Positions 1-12,700 of a stretch of 64,000 bases of DNA are shown piece by piece. Under the pieces are notes generated by a model. The model was not told where the DNA came from, did not search any database, and saw only the letters and a list, made by a program, of their open reading frames with translations. The stretch spans positions 2,094,368 through 2,158,367 of the forward strand of contig ML677344.1 of the NCBI GenBank assembly GCA_007922305.1, read 5' to 3'. The translations under genes and the position numbers were made by a program. The first letter of the stretch is position 1. Every line of letters begins with the position of its first letter. The DNA comes from Dermatemys mawii. Lineage: Eukaryota > Chordata > Testudines > Dermatemydidae.

Positions 1-1540
1 CCCAGCTGACTTCCTGCTCAGCACGGCTCGTTGCTTTGCAGCATTTGACCCTCCAGGAGCACGTCAAACCAGGTACGAGCGGATTATGGTCTCCAGGGAA
101 AGATCCACTCCATGCATTCAATAGAATCCCTCCTCACCCTGCAGTGCCACGAACATTTCCCCACCGGCTGCGGCCCTGCAGCGCTCGATGTTAGAACCAG
201 GCCCGCTTAGCGCTACGGCAGAACCGCCCGTCTGCAAACCAGGCCAGATTTTCATTGGCTTCCCGCCCATCTTACCTGCAGCCCTGGGACAAAATTCTCA
301 AGTCAGTCAAAGGACATCTGATTCTAACTGAGAACTCCTGGTTCTGTTACATCCCTGGAAAACTCCCATCAACTTGGGTAGGGACCTAGACTTTGCACAG
401 GGGAAGAAGGAGAGGAAATGTCCGTCATCAGGGATACAACACCTGGGAGCACCGCGTGAAACACTGAACAACGGGCTAGTCGACCTCTGCTATTGATCTC
501 CAGTCTAATCTCTAGACAGCTCGCTCATGACTGTAATGTCTGGGTGACCTGTAAACCTATTGAAGTTGTTGGATTTATGGGGGGGAGGAGACGGGGAAGG
601 GGGAGAAATTTGGCCCAACAAGTTTAGAAATGTCAGCACAAAAGTAAATGCGGCTGGTGCGAGCCCTCTCCAGCCTGTGCATGATGAATCAGAGAAATCT
701 GAGAGCTCTTTGGTCAAATAGCCCCTCTCCTGGGGCCATCCCAGGCCAGGTCCCTGCTCTTCGCCTGCCGTTCAGCGCGCTGAGTCTGTTATGCAGGGTC
801 CATTTCTGGCAAGGACATAAGGGCCCTATCTATGAGGGGTGGGCAAATCAGGCAGGAGAATGTGCAGTCCAGGCTCAAAACTCGCACAGAGCAAGAGCCC
901 AAACGCCGATGTCTCCCCTGTCCATCATTTGTACTGCTAGGTCCCCAGTGAGGTCAGAAGTGTAAGGGCTGAAATACCAAAGGAGGGGCTGTTCTCTGGG
1001 TATTTACAGCCAGAAAGAGAGAGAAGCAGCTGGCAGTCAAAGGATTCACAGCAGCGTCTGTGCTGTAAACTCTCCTGCGCAGGGACCTCGCTTCTACACC
1101 ACCCTATCCAACCCCCTGCTGCCCGTGGAACAGCAGTAACCCCAGTGTTTGTACTGCGCACGGCACAGCGCCTTTCCACCACAGATCTCTGAGCACGGCA
1201 CCACGAGGCATGAGTATTGCCACTGAGGGGGAAACTGAGCCCCAGAGCTGGGAAGGATCTATGGCAGTAATGGGAACAGAACCGAGATCAGCTTTTAAAG
1301 CAGGCCCGTCCTTTGGCCACTGGCAGGATTTTGTCCCCACCCTTCAGGGCCGTGACCTCCTCTTCCGCGGTGGTTTGTGAAGCCCCCAGCACACCGTTGC
1401 CACTGAAGAAATACTTGTTAGAGAGAACGACCGTCTGCCCTGATTCTCGAGCACCTTCCCTGTGGGGAGCTCAGCGCGCTCCACTGACGTGGGCGATTTC
1501 AGCTTGAACTGTGTCTCTGTGAAAAGAGGAAAGAATAGTG

Positions 1541-1660
1541 TCTTGGTTTTACAGATGGGGAAACTGAGGCACAGGGTGGTGCAGCGCCTAGCGCAAGGTG
1601 TCTGTGGCAGAGCCGGGAGCAGAGCCCAGCTCCTCTGGGCCCCAAGTCTGTCCACTTGAC
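1541..1660 (-). repeat. MIR-like SINE fragment
   Basis: Reads in reverse as the MIR/CORE-SINE body: the cctcagtttccccatctgta block preceded by the ordinary upstream CORE sequence. Degenerate and truncated. A second weaker fragment of the same kind is at about 1195-1290. Confidence 0.55.
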
Positions 1661-2264
1661 TAGGAGGGTCTTTTTTCCCTCTCGAAGGTTGGCAGCGAAT
1701 TCAGCACTCGGGCCATGTCCCCGTGCCGGAGTCCCAGGGTGTGAGGAGGTGGTGTTTGGCCTGGTGGTTGGTTTATGGCAGATAAACCAGGCCTGTTCTG
1801 TGTCCAGTTCGCAAGACTCGGGAATCCCTTCCTCTGACCTGCTGGTAACGAAGCAGCACGACGGAGCTGTCAGCTTAACATAGCTTAACAGTGTTTAACA
1901 GAGCGATGACAAGGGACTGTAACAACAGCGTCTCCCCGGCTAGTCCCAGGGCTGTTGTTGTGGGGCTCTATGACAGTCCGGTGACGGGCCATTTCCCATT
2001 CCCTGCTGCAATCCTCACACAGTCCGCCTGCCCTGCCATTGCCCTGAATGTGCCTTGCCACGCTGGCGCCATCCCAGCCCCCCAACCGGACCACCAGGGC
2101 TCATGCGTCCAAGGAGGGGTACGTCCATGCCAGGATCTATTCTCCAGGCCCAAGCAGCGGAGTCGAAGACGTACCCCTGCAGTGGTGCTGCCTGGGGCTG
2201 TTCATTTACTGCCCCCTGGTACCGGGTCATGAACCGTTCCCTACATTCAACCTAGTAGTTCTAG

Positions 2265-2720
2265 TGCCGGAGCCTTCGGCCCGGGCCCCCCTCAGCCCTG
2301 CTTCTTAGTGCCGGGATGCTGGGAAGCGGTGAGCCTGGTCGCGCGCCCTGAAAGGAGCAAGCGTCAGGCTAAGCGCAACCGTCGGCAGGAACGGTGCCAC
2401 GGCCGAGGCTCTGCGCCGAGAACACCCGGCCTCCAGCCGCAGCGTGCCTGTGCCTGGCCTCAGTCAGCCTCCGCTCGCCCATTTCACTCTCCTGCCCACC
2501 CAGCTGAGAGCTGGTGTCCCCCATACCTCGGCGGTGCGCCACGTCGGGATTTAAAGAGCAGGACCCGGAATAGGGGTCGCTGGCGCAGTGGGCTGGCAGC
2601 AGGGCAACACTCCACTGGAGGGTGGCTCGGCTCGGGCTGTGAGGTGCGGGAAGTGACTCGTGTACGCCTTGGGAGGTGGCGGCAGGAGGGGTCGGGGCGC
2701 TGATCGGGGAGCCAGAGGGA
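2265..2720. promoter_or_regulatory. CpG-rich patch in ARAP1 intron, possible internal promoter
   Basis: Counting by eye there are about 29 CpG dinucleotides in the first 330 bases and about nine more in the next 100, close to the number expected from base composition. That is far above the flanks and behaves like a CpG island. It lies about 1 kb upstream of the PH3 exon, where an internal start would make an ARAP1 lacking ArfGAP. A GC-rich repeat is the alternative. Confidence 0.35.
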
Positions 2721-3646
2721 GCTGTGAGGTGGCCCAGGGACGCCCAGCCCAGAGCGCCCAGGAGAGGCCCGTGTCAGCCGTTGCTAAGAGCACCAGCTGC
2801 AGCCCGCAGGACGGTCAGAAACTCGGTATAACGTGGGGACGCTGCTCCCCACAGAGCACCTGGTCTCCTGCCCCCTTTACCCTGCACAGCATGTCGCGTC
2901 TGCGGCCTGTCAGCCCCCAGGGGAGACGGGGGGGTCGTCTGCCCCGCAGCTGGCTAGACATTGCTAAACTAGGGCTGTCGCCCAACACTCCCCTCCCACT
3001 GTCCTGCCGGTATCACCCCATTGCATCTTTCTGGGTGCTGGCATATAGGGACATAAGAGGGGCTTGGGCAGCCAAGGCAGAGGATGCTGTTAGGGGTGAG
3101 TGAGGTCTGTTCGTTGGCAGATGAGGGGTTAACACGTCACACTCAGCCAGGCCGGCCGTTCAGAGGGCTGGGGGGTGGGATCTGGTGTCTGCCCCCCTGA
3201 GGGCTGTAGGGTCGGAGAGCTGACAGTGTGCTGGCGGCTGGACAGCCTGCACTGGTGGTTTCAGCCAGTTTGCACGTAACAGCTGTTTGCAGGAGACCGA
3301 ACCCCCCTCTCATCCTTAGCGCGGGTCCCTCCGGGCCAGATCGAGTCCTGCCAGCAGCGCCGGCACCGTGACAGCTAGCACCGGGCCTGCTCTAAGAGTG
3401 GTCTCTGCGGCTGCCCGGGGGTACTATAGAAAAGGGATCGGCAGCAGAAAGCAGCTTCCAATCTGTGGCCAAACGGCTGTTACCGGAGGATGCCGATAGG
3501 TTTCCCTGACCGCCTCGGGGTTGCTGTTTGCCCTGGGCTGCCAGCGCCAGAGACGCTTGGCTCCCAGACAGCGAGAGTTCAAATCCCTCGTCCGCTGGGC
3601 GCGGCACGCACCCCATGGGCCTTTACTGTTGTTTGTGACTAAAGAG

Positions 3647-3779
3647 GTCCCACGGATGGAAGCGGGGAGCGGTGAGGAGAAGCACTACTCGGTGATCCTG
3701 CCGTCAGTCACGCACAACGGCTTCCTCTACAAGACGCCTTCCATGGCCAAGCTGGTGCATGAACGGAAATCCCGGGAAG
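3647..3779 (+). CDS. ARAP1: ARAP1 exon 1 of window: start of PH3
   Basis: The frame reads through EEKHYSVILPSVTHNGFLYK, the first strands of the third PH domain. The acceptor AG at 3645-3646 follows a T-rich stretch and leaves phase 0; an AG two bases earlier would break the frame. The donor is AAG|gtaggt, leaving phase 1. A Met codon at 3656 sits just inside the exon and could start a truncated protein from an internal promoter, but its context is only moderate (C at -3, G at +4). Confidence 0.88.
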
Positions 3780-6700
3780 GTAGGTGCTTCCATGGTTACC
3801 TGCCAGGGAGGGGAGGTGGGCCGGGTTGTGCCAGGGTAGTGCGGCATGGCGCAGTCCAGGGCCTGTTGCTGTCCTGCCAGGCTACAGCAGCTGGCTCTGG
3901 GGCTCGTTTAAGTCTAGGTGAGGAAAAATGTCTCTTACAGAACAAAGCCCTGGTGCGAAGAGCAGAAAACCCCAAGATAGACCCACCCGGGGTGTCTTTG
4001 GTGATGGGGTGCGACCCGTGTAGGGCGTCAGGTGTCTCTCTAGGTGCCTACCATAAGCCATGACTGCTCTCGATGCCTGATAACCCCGCGGCGCCAGTCC
4101 AGCTGTGGGAGCAGGAGCTGGAGTCCTGCCTACACGTCATCAAGACAGATGTTTATGAGCGCCACGGTGCAAACTCAGTGCCAGCACGGGGGTGGCCCAG
4201 AGGGCAGGATGTGGCTGACAAACCCTTTACTGGCAGTGCAGAGGTGTGGGAAGGGAAGAGCTCAGCCTGGCTCTCGGATCCCCGGGGGAATTTGCAGGCC
4301 TGGCCGTTGGAAAAACCATTTTTTCGCTTGGAAACCGAGCGGGTTTTGTCCGGGGTCCATGAGCTGCAGTAAACGCCGCGCCCTCTTTAACTCCCCTCCC
4401 CCTGTAGAATTCAGCCGCCGCTGGTGCACCCTCAACGACAGCATCTTCAGCTATTACGAGAACGACCGCAACGCCGTGCCCAACGGCGAGATCAAGATGG
4501 AGGAGATCGTGTGCCTGGTGAACAACCCGCCTGACACCCACGGGTAAGGGTCAGCCCACCCCGCATGGCCCCAGGAGGCCCCAGCCCACAGAAGCACCCT
4601 ACAGGGAATGGGAACAAATGAACCCTCTCTGGCAACAGCTGGGGCAGCAATGGGTACTGAGGCCAAGGAGTGCTAAGGACGGTGGGAGGGGCTGTGGGCG
4701 CCATACAGCCTTTCTAGACTGGTGTGGGTCACAAGCGAGTGCGCGTGAGTTTGGAACTCCCAGTGTCTGATCGTGGCTCTGCCGGTGACGTGCTTTGGCC
4801 GGATTACTTCTGAGTGCCCCCATTAGGAGAACGGGTCTCCGGCTACCTACCTTTGTGGGAATCGTTTGCTGCGTGAGTTGGCTGCATCACGATCGGAATT
4901 CCTCGCAGCAGCATTAAATCTACCTTGCCTTGGATCTCCGAAGGGTCTTTCCGGTCCCTGAGGAACTTGTCCCCTCCAGGGAATCGAACCGCCTGTCCCT
5001 GGATGTGAAAGTAACAGTGCTACCACCCAGGCGAATGCAGAGCCTTCCAATAACTGTTGGTACCTGTAGCAGTGAGAGCATCTTTCCGGCTGGCAGCGTG
5101 CTAGCCCATCCCCGGGCATGGCTTACATGGTGATTGCCGGATTCTCTCCTCACCCTGGTGCAAATCAGGAGCAGCATCTCTGACATCAGTGGGGTTCTTG
5201 CTCTCGGTCCCGTAGCTTGACGAGGCCCCTTGTAGGCGCTCTGTGGAATGGAGTCACTCACAGCGGCCCTGGCGCCGGTGAGGCAGCTGTATAGAATCAT
5301 CAGAGTGTCAGGCAGGAGGGACCTCGAGAAGTCGTCAAGTCCAGCCTCCTGCACTGAGGCAGGGCCAAGTAAATCTAGAGCAGCCCTGGCAGGGCTTTGT
5401 CATTGGTCTTAAAAGCCTCCACTGATGGGGATTCCACAACCTCCCTGGCACGCCTGCTCCAGAGCTTCACTGCCCTGAGTTAGCAAGTGTTTCCTAATAT
5501 GTATCCCAAGTCTTTCATGCAGCAGATTAAGCACATTGCTTCTTGCCCTACGTTCAGTGGGCCTGGAGAACAATTCATCACCGCCTTCTTTAGAACAGCC
5601 CTTGACGTAGCTGAAGATTGTTCTCAAGTCCCTCCTCAGGTCAAGTTTCCTGTTGCTCTCCTCTGAACCCTTTCCAGTCTACCCCCATCCTCCCTAAAGC
5701 CTGGTACCCAGAACTGGACACACTTCTCCAGCTGGCAGAGAGGACAACACCTGTGTCTTGTACACACTTCTGTTGATAACCGCAGAATCATGTTAGCCTT
5801 TCTTGTGGCTGCATCACACTGACGACTCCTGTTCCGTTTGTGACCCGCTATAACCCCCAAGTCCTTTTCAGCAGTACGATGGCCTGGCCAGCGAGTCGCC
5901 GCCTGCTGGGAAGAGCTTTGATTTGTCCTTCTTCAGTGAAGCAGTTTGCACTTGGTTTTAATTGAATTTCCTCTTGTTGATTTCAAACCAATTGTCCTGT
6001 TTGTCAAGCTCCTTTTGAATTTTTAAACCTGTCCTCCCAGGTGCTGGCAACCCCTCCCAGCTGGGTGTCATTGACAGATTTCATAAGCATCCGCTACACT
6101 CCATTACCTAAGTCATTAATGAAAATATTGAATTGCACTGGACCTAGACTGACCCCTGCGGGACCCCACTAGATAGACTCTCCCAACCATTAATAACAAC
6201 TCTTTAACTATAGTCTTTCAACCAGTTGTGCACCCACCTTCTAGTAATTAAATCTGGACCACATTTCCCTGGTTCATTTATGAGAATGTCATGTGGACCT
6301 GTGCCAAAACCTTGCTAACATCAAGGTATATCATGTCTACTGCTTCCTCCTTGTTCACTAGGTCAATATGCTATCTAATTTAGTTGGTTTGGCACGATTA
6401 GTTCTTGACAAAGCCTTGCTGTCTGTTCCTTATAACCCCGTTAGCCTCCAGGTGCTTACACGTGGATAGTTTAATAATTTGTTCCTGTGTCTTTCCAGAT
6501 ATTGGAGTTAGGCTGAGTGGTCTATAATTCCCCGGGTCTTCCTTGTTCTCCTTTTTAAAGACAGATGTTATGTTTACCCTTCCCCAGTCTTCTGGGACCT
6601 CACCCATCCTCTAGGAGTTCTCAAAGATAATTGTTCATGATTACAAGATTGCTTTAGCTAGTTCCTTAAGTACCCCATTAGGCACTCCTGACTTGAATAC

Positions 6701-9700
6701 ATCTAACTTATCTAGATATTCTTGAACCCAGGGGTAGGCAACCTATGGCACGTGTGCCGAAGGCGGCACGTGAGCTGATTTTCAGTGGCACTCACACTCC
6801 CCGGGTCCTGGCCACCAATCTGGGGGGCTCTGCATTTTAATTGAATTTAAATTTAAATTTAATTTTAAATGAGGCTTCTGAAATATTTTATTTACTTTAC
6901 ATACAGTAATAGCTTAGTTATATATTATAGACTTATAGAAAGAGGTCTTCTAAAATGTATTACTGGCGTGCGAAACCTTAAATTAGAGTGAATAAATGAT
7001 GACTCAGCACACCACTTCTGAAAGGTTGCCGATCCCTGTTTAACCGTTTTTTTCCCTATTTTGGCTTGTGTTCCTTCCCCCTGGTTGTCAGTACTGATTG
7101 TATTGAGTATCTGGTCACCATTAACCTTATTAGTGAAGACTGAAGCAAAATATGCATTAAGCAGCCATTTTGTTTTTCATTAGTTATTTGCTCTTCTTCC
7201 CCGCTATGCAGAGGACCTGCACTTTTCTTCTTCTTCCTCTTGCTCCTAATGTATTTAAAGAACCTCTTCTTATTGCTGTTTATGTCCTTGCCAGGTCTAA
7301 CTTTTTTTGTGCCTTAGCCTTTCTGATTTTGTCCCTGCACACTTGTGCTCTTCTTTTGTACTCCTCCTGAGCAATTTGACCATGTTTCCACTCTCTGTAG
7401 GATTCCTTTTTGATTTTCAGGTCATTAAAGAGCTCCAGATGCAACCGTATTCTTCCTGTCTTTCCTTTGCATCGGAATAGTTAGCAATTGTGCCTTTAAT
7501 ATTGTTTCCTTGAGGGTCTGCCGGCTCTCCTGAACTCCTTTTCCCCTTCGATTTTCTTCCCATGGGACCTCACCAGTTCTCTAAATTTGGTACAGTCTCC
7601 CTCGTTTAAAGTCCATTGTCCTTTTTCTGATTTTCTCACTCCTTCCTTTCCTTAGAATCATGAAATCTATCATTCCCCACGTCGGTCAGAGTCAAGTAAT
7701 GCCCCTCGCTTACTTCCTCCACCTTCTTGTCCCTGATACATTCCAAAAACTTCCTGGAGATTTTGTGTTTTGCTCTGCTACTTTCCCAACCGAGGGCTGG
7801 GAAGTTAAACTCCCCCCATCACTACCACGTCCTGTGGTTTGGATATTTCTGTACCAGCCTCCTCCTCCTCCTATAGCTTCCCAGCAGCTGCGTGGGACTC
7901 TCAGAGCTGCTTTAGCAGTGAAGCCCTTGTTGTGAGGAAGGAAACGGGGCCTAGCCCCACTGCAGGGGATTGCAGAGCAGTGAGGGTTAGTTCTGAGTAA
8001 AGGTGGAGACGGGACCGGAAAGGGCTCAAGGTTGAATGAAATCCTCAGCGTACGTTTCTCCTTCCTTCCTTCCTTTATTCTCGCTCTCTCCCTCGCGCAG
8101 GTTCGAGAGCACATTTGAGGTCTACATCGAAATGGAGAGACTGTACCTCTTTGGACTGGATAACCCAGAGGCCATTCGGAAGTGGGTCAAGTCCATCGCC
8201 AAGGTAAGGGGAGCCCCGGCACTGAGAAGCGGTGGAGGGAATTGGCTAAGGGGTGAGTCCCGGTGTGGATTCGAATGGAGCATGGTCTCCAGGCAGGGGT
8301 GAAAATAACTTAAGGGACTTACCGGAAATCCCCAGCCCCTTTAAATCGCTGCTGCTACGCCAGGGCTCTGGTGGGTATTTAAAGGGTCTAGGGCTCCGGC
8401 TTCAGTAGCAGCAGCCGGGAGCCCCGGGCCCTTTAAATCACCGCTGGAGCCCCATAGTAGCGGTAGCTGCAGCAATGGTCCAGAGCCACGGGGTTCTGGC
8501 GGCAATTTAAAGTGTAGCGATAGTGGCAGCTGGGAGCCCTGGGACCTTTAAATCACTGTTGGAGCCCTGGGGCTCCTGGATGCTGCCGCTACCGCGGGGC
8601 TCTGTCAGCGGGGCTCCAGCTGCAGTTCAGGGGTGTGCCAGGGAGGCTTCTCCACAGCACACGCTGCTCCGGATATTCTGGAGCCACAGCCCCCAGGCCG
8701 CCCTGGGGAAGTTGCTGTCAGTTAGAGCAGCCTCCGAGGCTGCTCTAATTTACCCCAGGTGCTGCTCCAGCTCCTGGCTGGCCCAGAATCCAGGTGGCAC
8801 AAAAGCGGCCAACGCCAGCTTTCCCCTCCCGTGGTCGTGCACCCCCAGGAGGTGCAGCTCCCTGGTGTGTCTGCATCTGGCTCCTCGCGGCTGGGTAGCT
8901 GTAACGTCGCACAAGGGCTCACGGCCTTTCTCCTCTCTTCTCCCTCCCTCGCTGCTGCCCATGGCTCAGTCCTTCGTCCACCCCCGAGCGGATGAGCTGC
9001 TGAGCCATGACTTCGAGCGGATCGGGCGGCTGCAGTACAAGGGCGGCCTGAACCTGGAGCGGGCCAAGGAGGGCTGGTTCGCCCTCACCCAGTCTACCCT
9101 CTACGCCGTCTTCGAGGACAGTGACAAGGAGGAGGCTCTGCACCTGAAGAAGCTGCAGGAGCTCTGTATGCAACGCACCCCTTCCTGCTTCCATGCTGTC
9201 CCTCCTCCTGGGCCCCTTGCCTTGCTTCTCCATAGAGAGGGGTCTGGTCCCTGGGCCTGACAGGTGTCATCCCCACCCACCCCACGGCTTGCCCTGTCCC
9301 TTCCCCTCGCCACATTACCGTGAGTCTGACAGGCCCACTGGCGTCTGTACAGAACAATCCAGTTAGACAGCATCTGTGATCCTGGAGGATCTCAGAGCAC
9401 GTTATGGGCCGGGATCGCTCCCCCAGTGCTGAAATGCAGCCAGCTCTGGGGAGGAACCTGCCACCTGTTCTCCGCTAGTAATGCCCCACAATTACATTCC
9501 AAAGCAGAGTCGTGAGGGAGAGCTCTCCTCTGATGGAATCTAAAAGCAGAAAGGTGGTTGCCCAGGACGGAGGGGTTAATACCCCTTCTGCAAAAGGTGC
9601 CCCGAAATCTTTCAGCTGCCTATCTCCCGCGGCACAGTGTCCCCCAAGCCAGACTTGGGGCTTAGTTCAGTGCCAACTCCGGGAGGCTAGTGCCACCTGC

Positions 9701-12700
9701 TGCACCGCTGTCCAGCGTACCATCCGGAGAGGAGTGTGTTGGCGCCACCTTTCTCAGGGCCCTGGCTCCCTGCAGCGCCGCTGCTGGGCCTCCTTGTGTC
9801 AGCTTCTCACGGCATCTCTGCTTTTCCTTTCACAGCCATCCAAGGGGACAGTCTGGTTCTGGTGGAGAGAAGAAGGTAAATAGCCTGTTTGCGCTTCGTG
9901 GAGTGCAGGGCAGAACCGAGGGAGAGATCCTTCGGGTTCGGTAGCTCCTGCGGGCTCTTAAAGCGGCGGGGTTTTAGTGGAAAGCCGAAAGGGACTAAAA
10001 ATAACCAGCATCACCAGAGGTGGGTGGGTGATGAGATGGGGACTTCCCAAGGTCAAATCAAGCTGCCTTAGCAAAGGCAGGAAGCAGCCACCCCCCTGCT
10101 GTATGCTCAGTGTCTCGTGTGAAACAATCTGGTAGGCCTCAGTCCGCTTCCACGGCGGCAGGCGTTCGCCTTGGCATGGCCACGTCCGACATCGGGGATC
10201 CGCCCCTGCTTCACGCTGCCAGCAGAGGGCGCAGAGGTTGCTGCCTCTTCAGGGAGATGGGCAGGTCCAGGCTGAGATGCGTTGCGGGGGGCAGGGCTAT
10301 GGTGGTGGTGGTGGGGGGAGCGTGAAGACATGGCTGCCCAGGGCTGTTCACCCAGCACCTTCCACCCGTGGGGAATTCACTCGGAAGCTAGTGGGGCTGC
10401 TGCTGCCGGACTCTCCAGCAAAGCTTACTCCCAGCATGCATTGCAGTTTCCCAACTAAGGGGCCGTGGGGCCGTGTTTTGTCTCCCCAGGACGCTGTACA
10501 TCCAAGGGGAGAGGAAGCTGGATTTCTTGGGCTGGGTGGCTGCCATCCAGAAGGCTGCGGGGAGCTCCGGCGACACGTTATCCGAGCAGCAGCTCACGGA
10601 GTCGGACATCCCCGTCATCGTAGACAGATGCATCGATTACATCACGCAGTGCGGTACGTCCGCACCCAGGGGTTCCCTGTCTGTGGGCACGCAGTGGGTC
10701 CTCTCCCCCTCGCCTGCGGGCTGGGGCCACCTCTGCTTCCAGAGGCAAACCCCTGGCCCGAGAGAAGATTTGATGCTGGATTGGCCATTACCATTCCCCA
10801 TCATCTCCCTAACCCAGCCCATCCATGCTGGCGAAGGCTGGGGGGTTTCACCTTCCTCCACAGCGTGCGGCATGGGTCACTAACAGGGTTAAAATAGTGT
10901 AAATCCTAGAATCTCGGGGTTGGAAGGGACCTGAGGAGATCATCTAGTCCAACCCCCAGCTCAAAGCAGGACCAATCCCTAATTAAATCCTCCAACAGAT
11001 TTTTGCCCCATATCCGTAAATGGCCCCCTTAATGATTGAACTCACAATCCTGGGTTTAGCAGGCCAGTGCTCAAACCACTGAGCTCTCTACCTCAAAGTC
11101 TGTAAACTGTGATCCAAGGACATCAGGGACTCAGCCAGAGGTCTGGGGTCTATCGCGGGAGCGGGTGGGCGAGGTTCTGTGGCCTGCGATGTGCCGGAGG
11201 TCAGACGAGATGATCAGGCTGGTCCCTTCTGGCCTTAATGTCTGTGAGTCTGAGTCTATAATGGAACCATAGTGCCAATTCAGTGGTGCAGACTACGGCA
11301 CACCCAGCCCCAGGGAGACAGGCAAGTATGTTACCACCTGTCTTCTCTCCTTGACCTATGGCCGGATGCATCCATTGCATGAGCGCGCTACCTCCACCCG
11401 GCCTGGTGCCGGGGGCAAGAAGGCTACTTCCGTGGCTGGTCAAGGTGGGAGGGATGGTTTCGGTGCATTCCAGGTGTTGTGTTTATGAATATATGGCTCA
11501 ACAGTTGGTCTTGTCCACGTGCAGAATCTGTTCCTTTGACCACCAGGTCTCGCAGTCAGAGAGCTCCTCCTTAGCGGCCAGGTCTGAACACCCCTTCTGT
11601 AATGGCACGACGACTCACCCCTGCGGCGCCTCCTGCTGGTCGTCTGGGAGTTAGCTCTTTTTTACCAGCTCCGCCCTCTGCTGGTGTCTCGCCTTCACTA
11701 GCCCCCGTGTCCCTCCCAGACCCCGGTGCTGCCCCTGGCGATACCGCACAGATCTCTCTGGGTCTCCCCTCCCCGGGAAACCCCCAACCCTCTATCCCCA
11801 CCTTGTCTCAGTCTAGGGCCACTGCCAGCCATCATCAAGCCCCCGCTCCCGGGGGCAGACTGCAGTGTAAGAGCCACTCATCATAGACAAGGGGTTTTTT
11901 GGGCCTGCTGCCTTTCCCTTCAGCCTAGTGCCCTTTTCAGGCCTATCAGGCCAGCAGCCTGGGAGGTCGCCAGACCTAAACTCCTCAGCTCAGCCTGTCC
12001 CTTCCCCAGCACTGCTCCACCCTCAGCCCCCTTTAGCTCCCAGGCAGCCAAGTCCAACTCCCTCCTCAGCTAGAGGGAGACTGTCTGGCTCCTGCCTAGC
12101 AGCTCTTTTTATAGGGGCCAGCTGTGGCCTGGTTGGGGCATGGCCCACCTGTGACTGCTTCCCCCTCAGCCCAGGCTTGCTGCTTTTCCTTGCCGCAGGC
12201 CTCTGCAGGGCTGGTTCACCCCCTTCAGGGCTGGAGCGGGTGACCACCCCTACACCTTCCTTAGCTGGCTGCCCATCTCCTGCTGCGTGCCTTCCCCTGC
12301 GACCAATTCCCTTCCTCCAGATGGACCGACACCTTCAGCTCCCTTCTCGGCCGTGCTCGGGCCCCTCCATGGGCTCTTTCTAGCTGTGTCGAGATCCTCT
12401 CAGTGTTTTGATGCAGGATTGATGTGGGCCCCAGCCCGTGTGTGGGTCTGAGGCTGATTAGTACATGGGTTTGTTTACTTCGCTGACTAAGGGCTGGACT
12501 CAGGGGAAAGACTCCCAGGGGCTAGACTGGGCTTTGGATCCAGGCCTAGGACTCTTGCAGAAATCGATGGTGGTCACCAGGCACGTGCGGAGAGGGAGGC
12601 CTTGGTCTCCCATTCCTTGCAGAGCGCCGCTTAGCTTCTGGTGTCCCGCCGGTGGGAGGGTGGGTGACTCCCTGTGGCAGAGCTCCTGGCTCTTCACATG

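Larger units (their letters stand above)
1..3646 (+). other. ARAP1 intron (5' part of window), no coding exon seen
   Basis: No open frame here resembles ArfGAP, ankyrin or PH sequence. It holds two MIR-like SINE fragments (about 1195-1290 and 1541-1660, minus) and a CpG-rich patch. The rest is unremarkable. Confidence 0.6.

Noticed and set aside
4979..5045. Functional tRNA gene
   Set aside because: A and B boxes are present but acceptor and anticodon stems do not pair by eye; better called tRNA-like or SINE.
6398..6607. Separate reverse-transcriptase gene
   Set aside because: It is the open remnant of the decayed CR1 and continues in broken frames on both sides.
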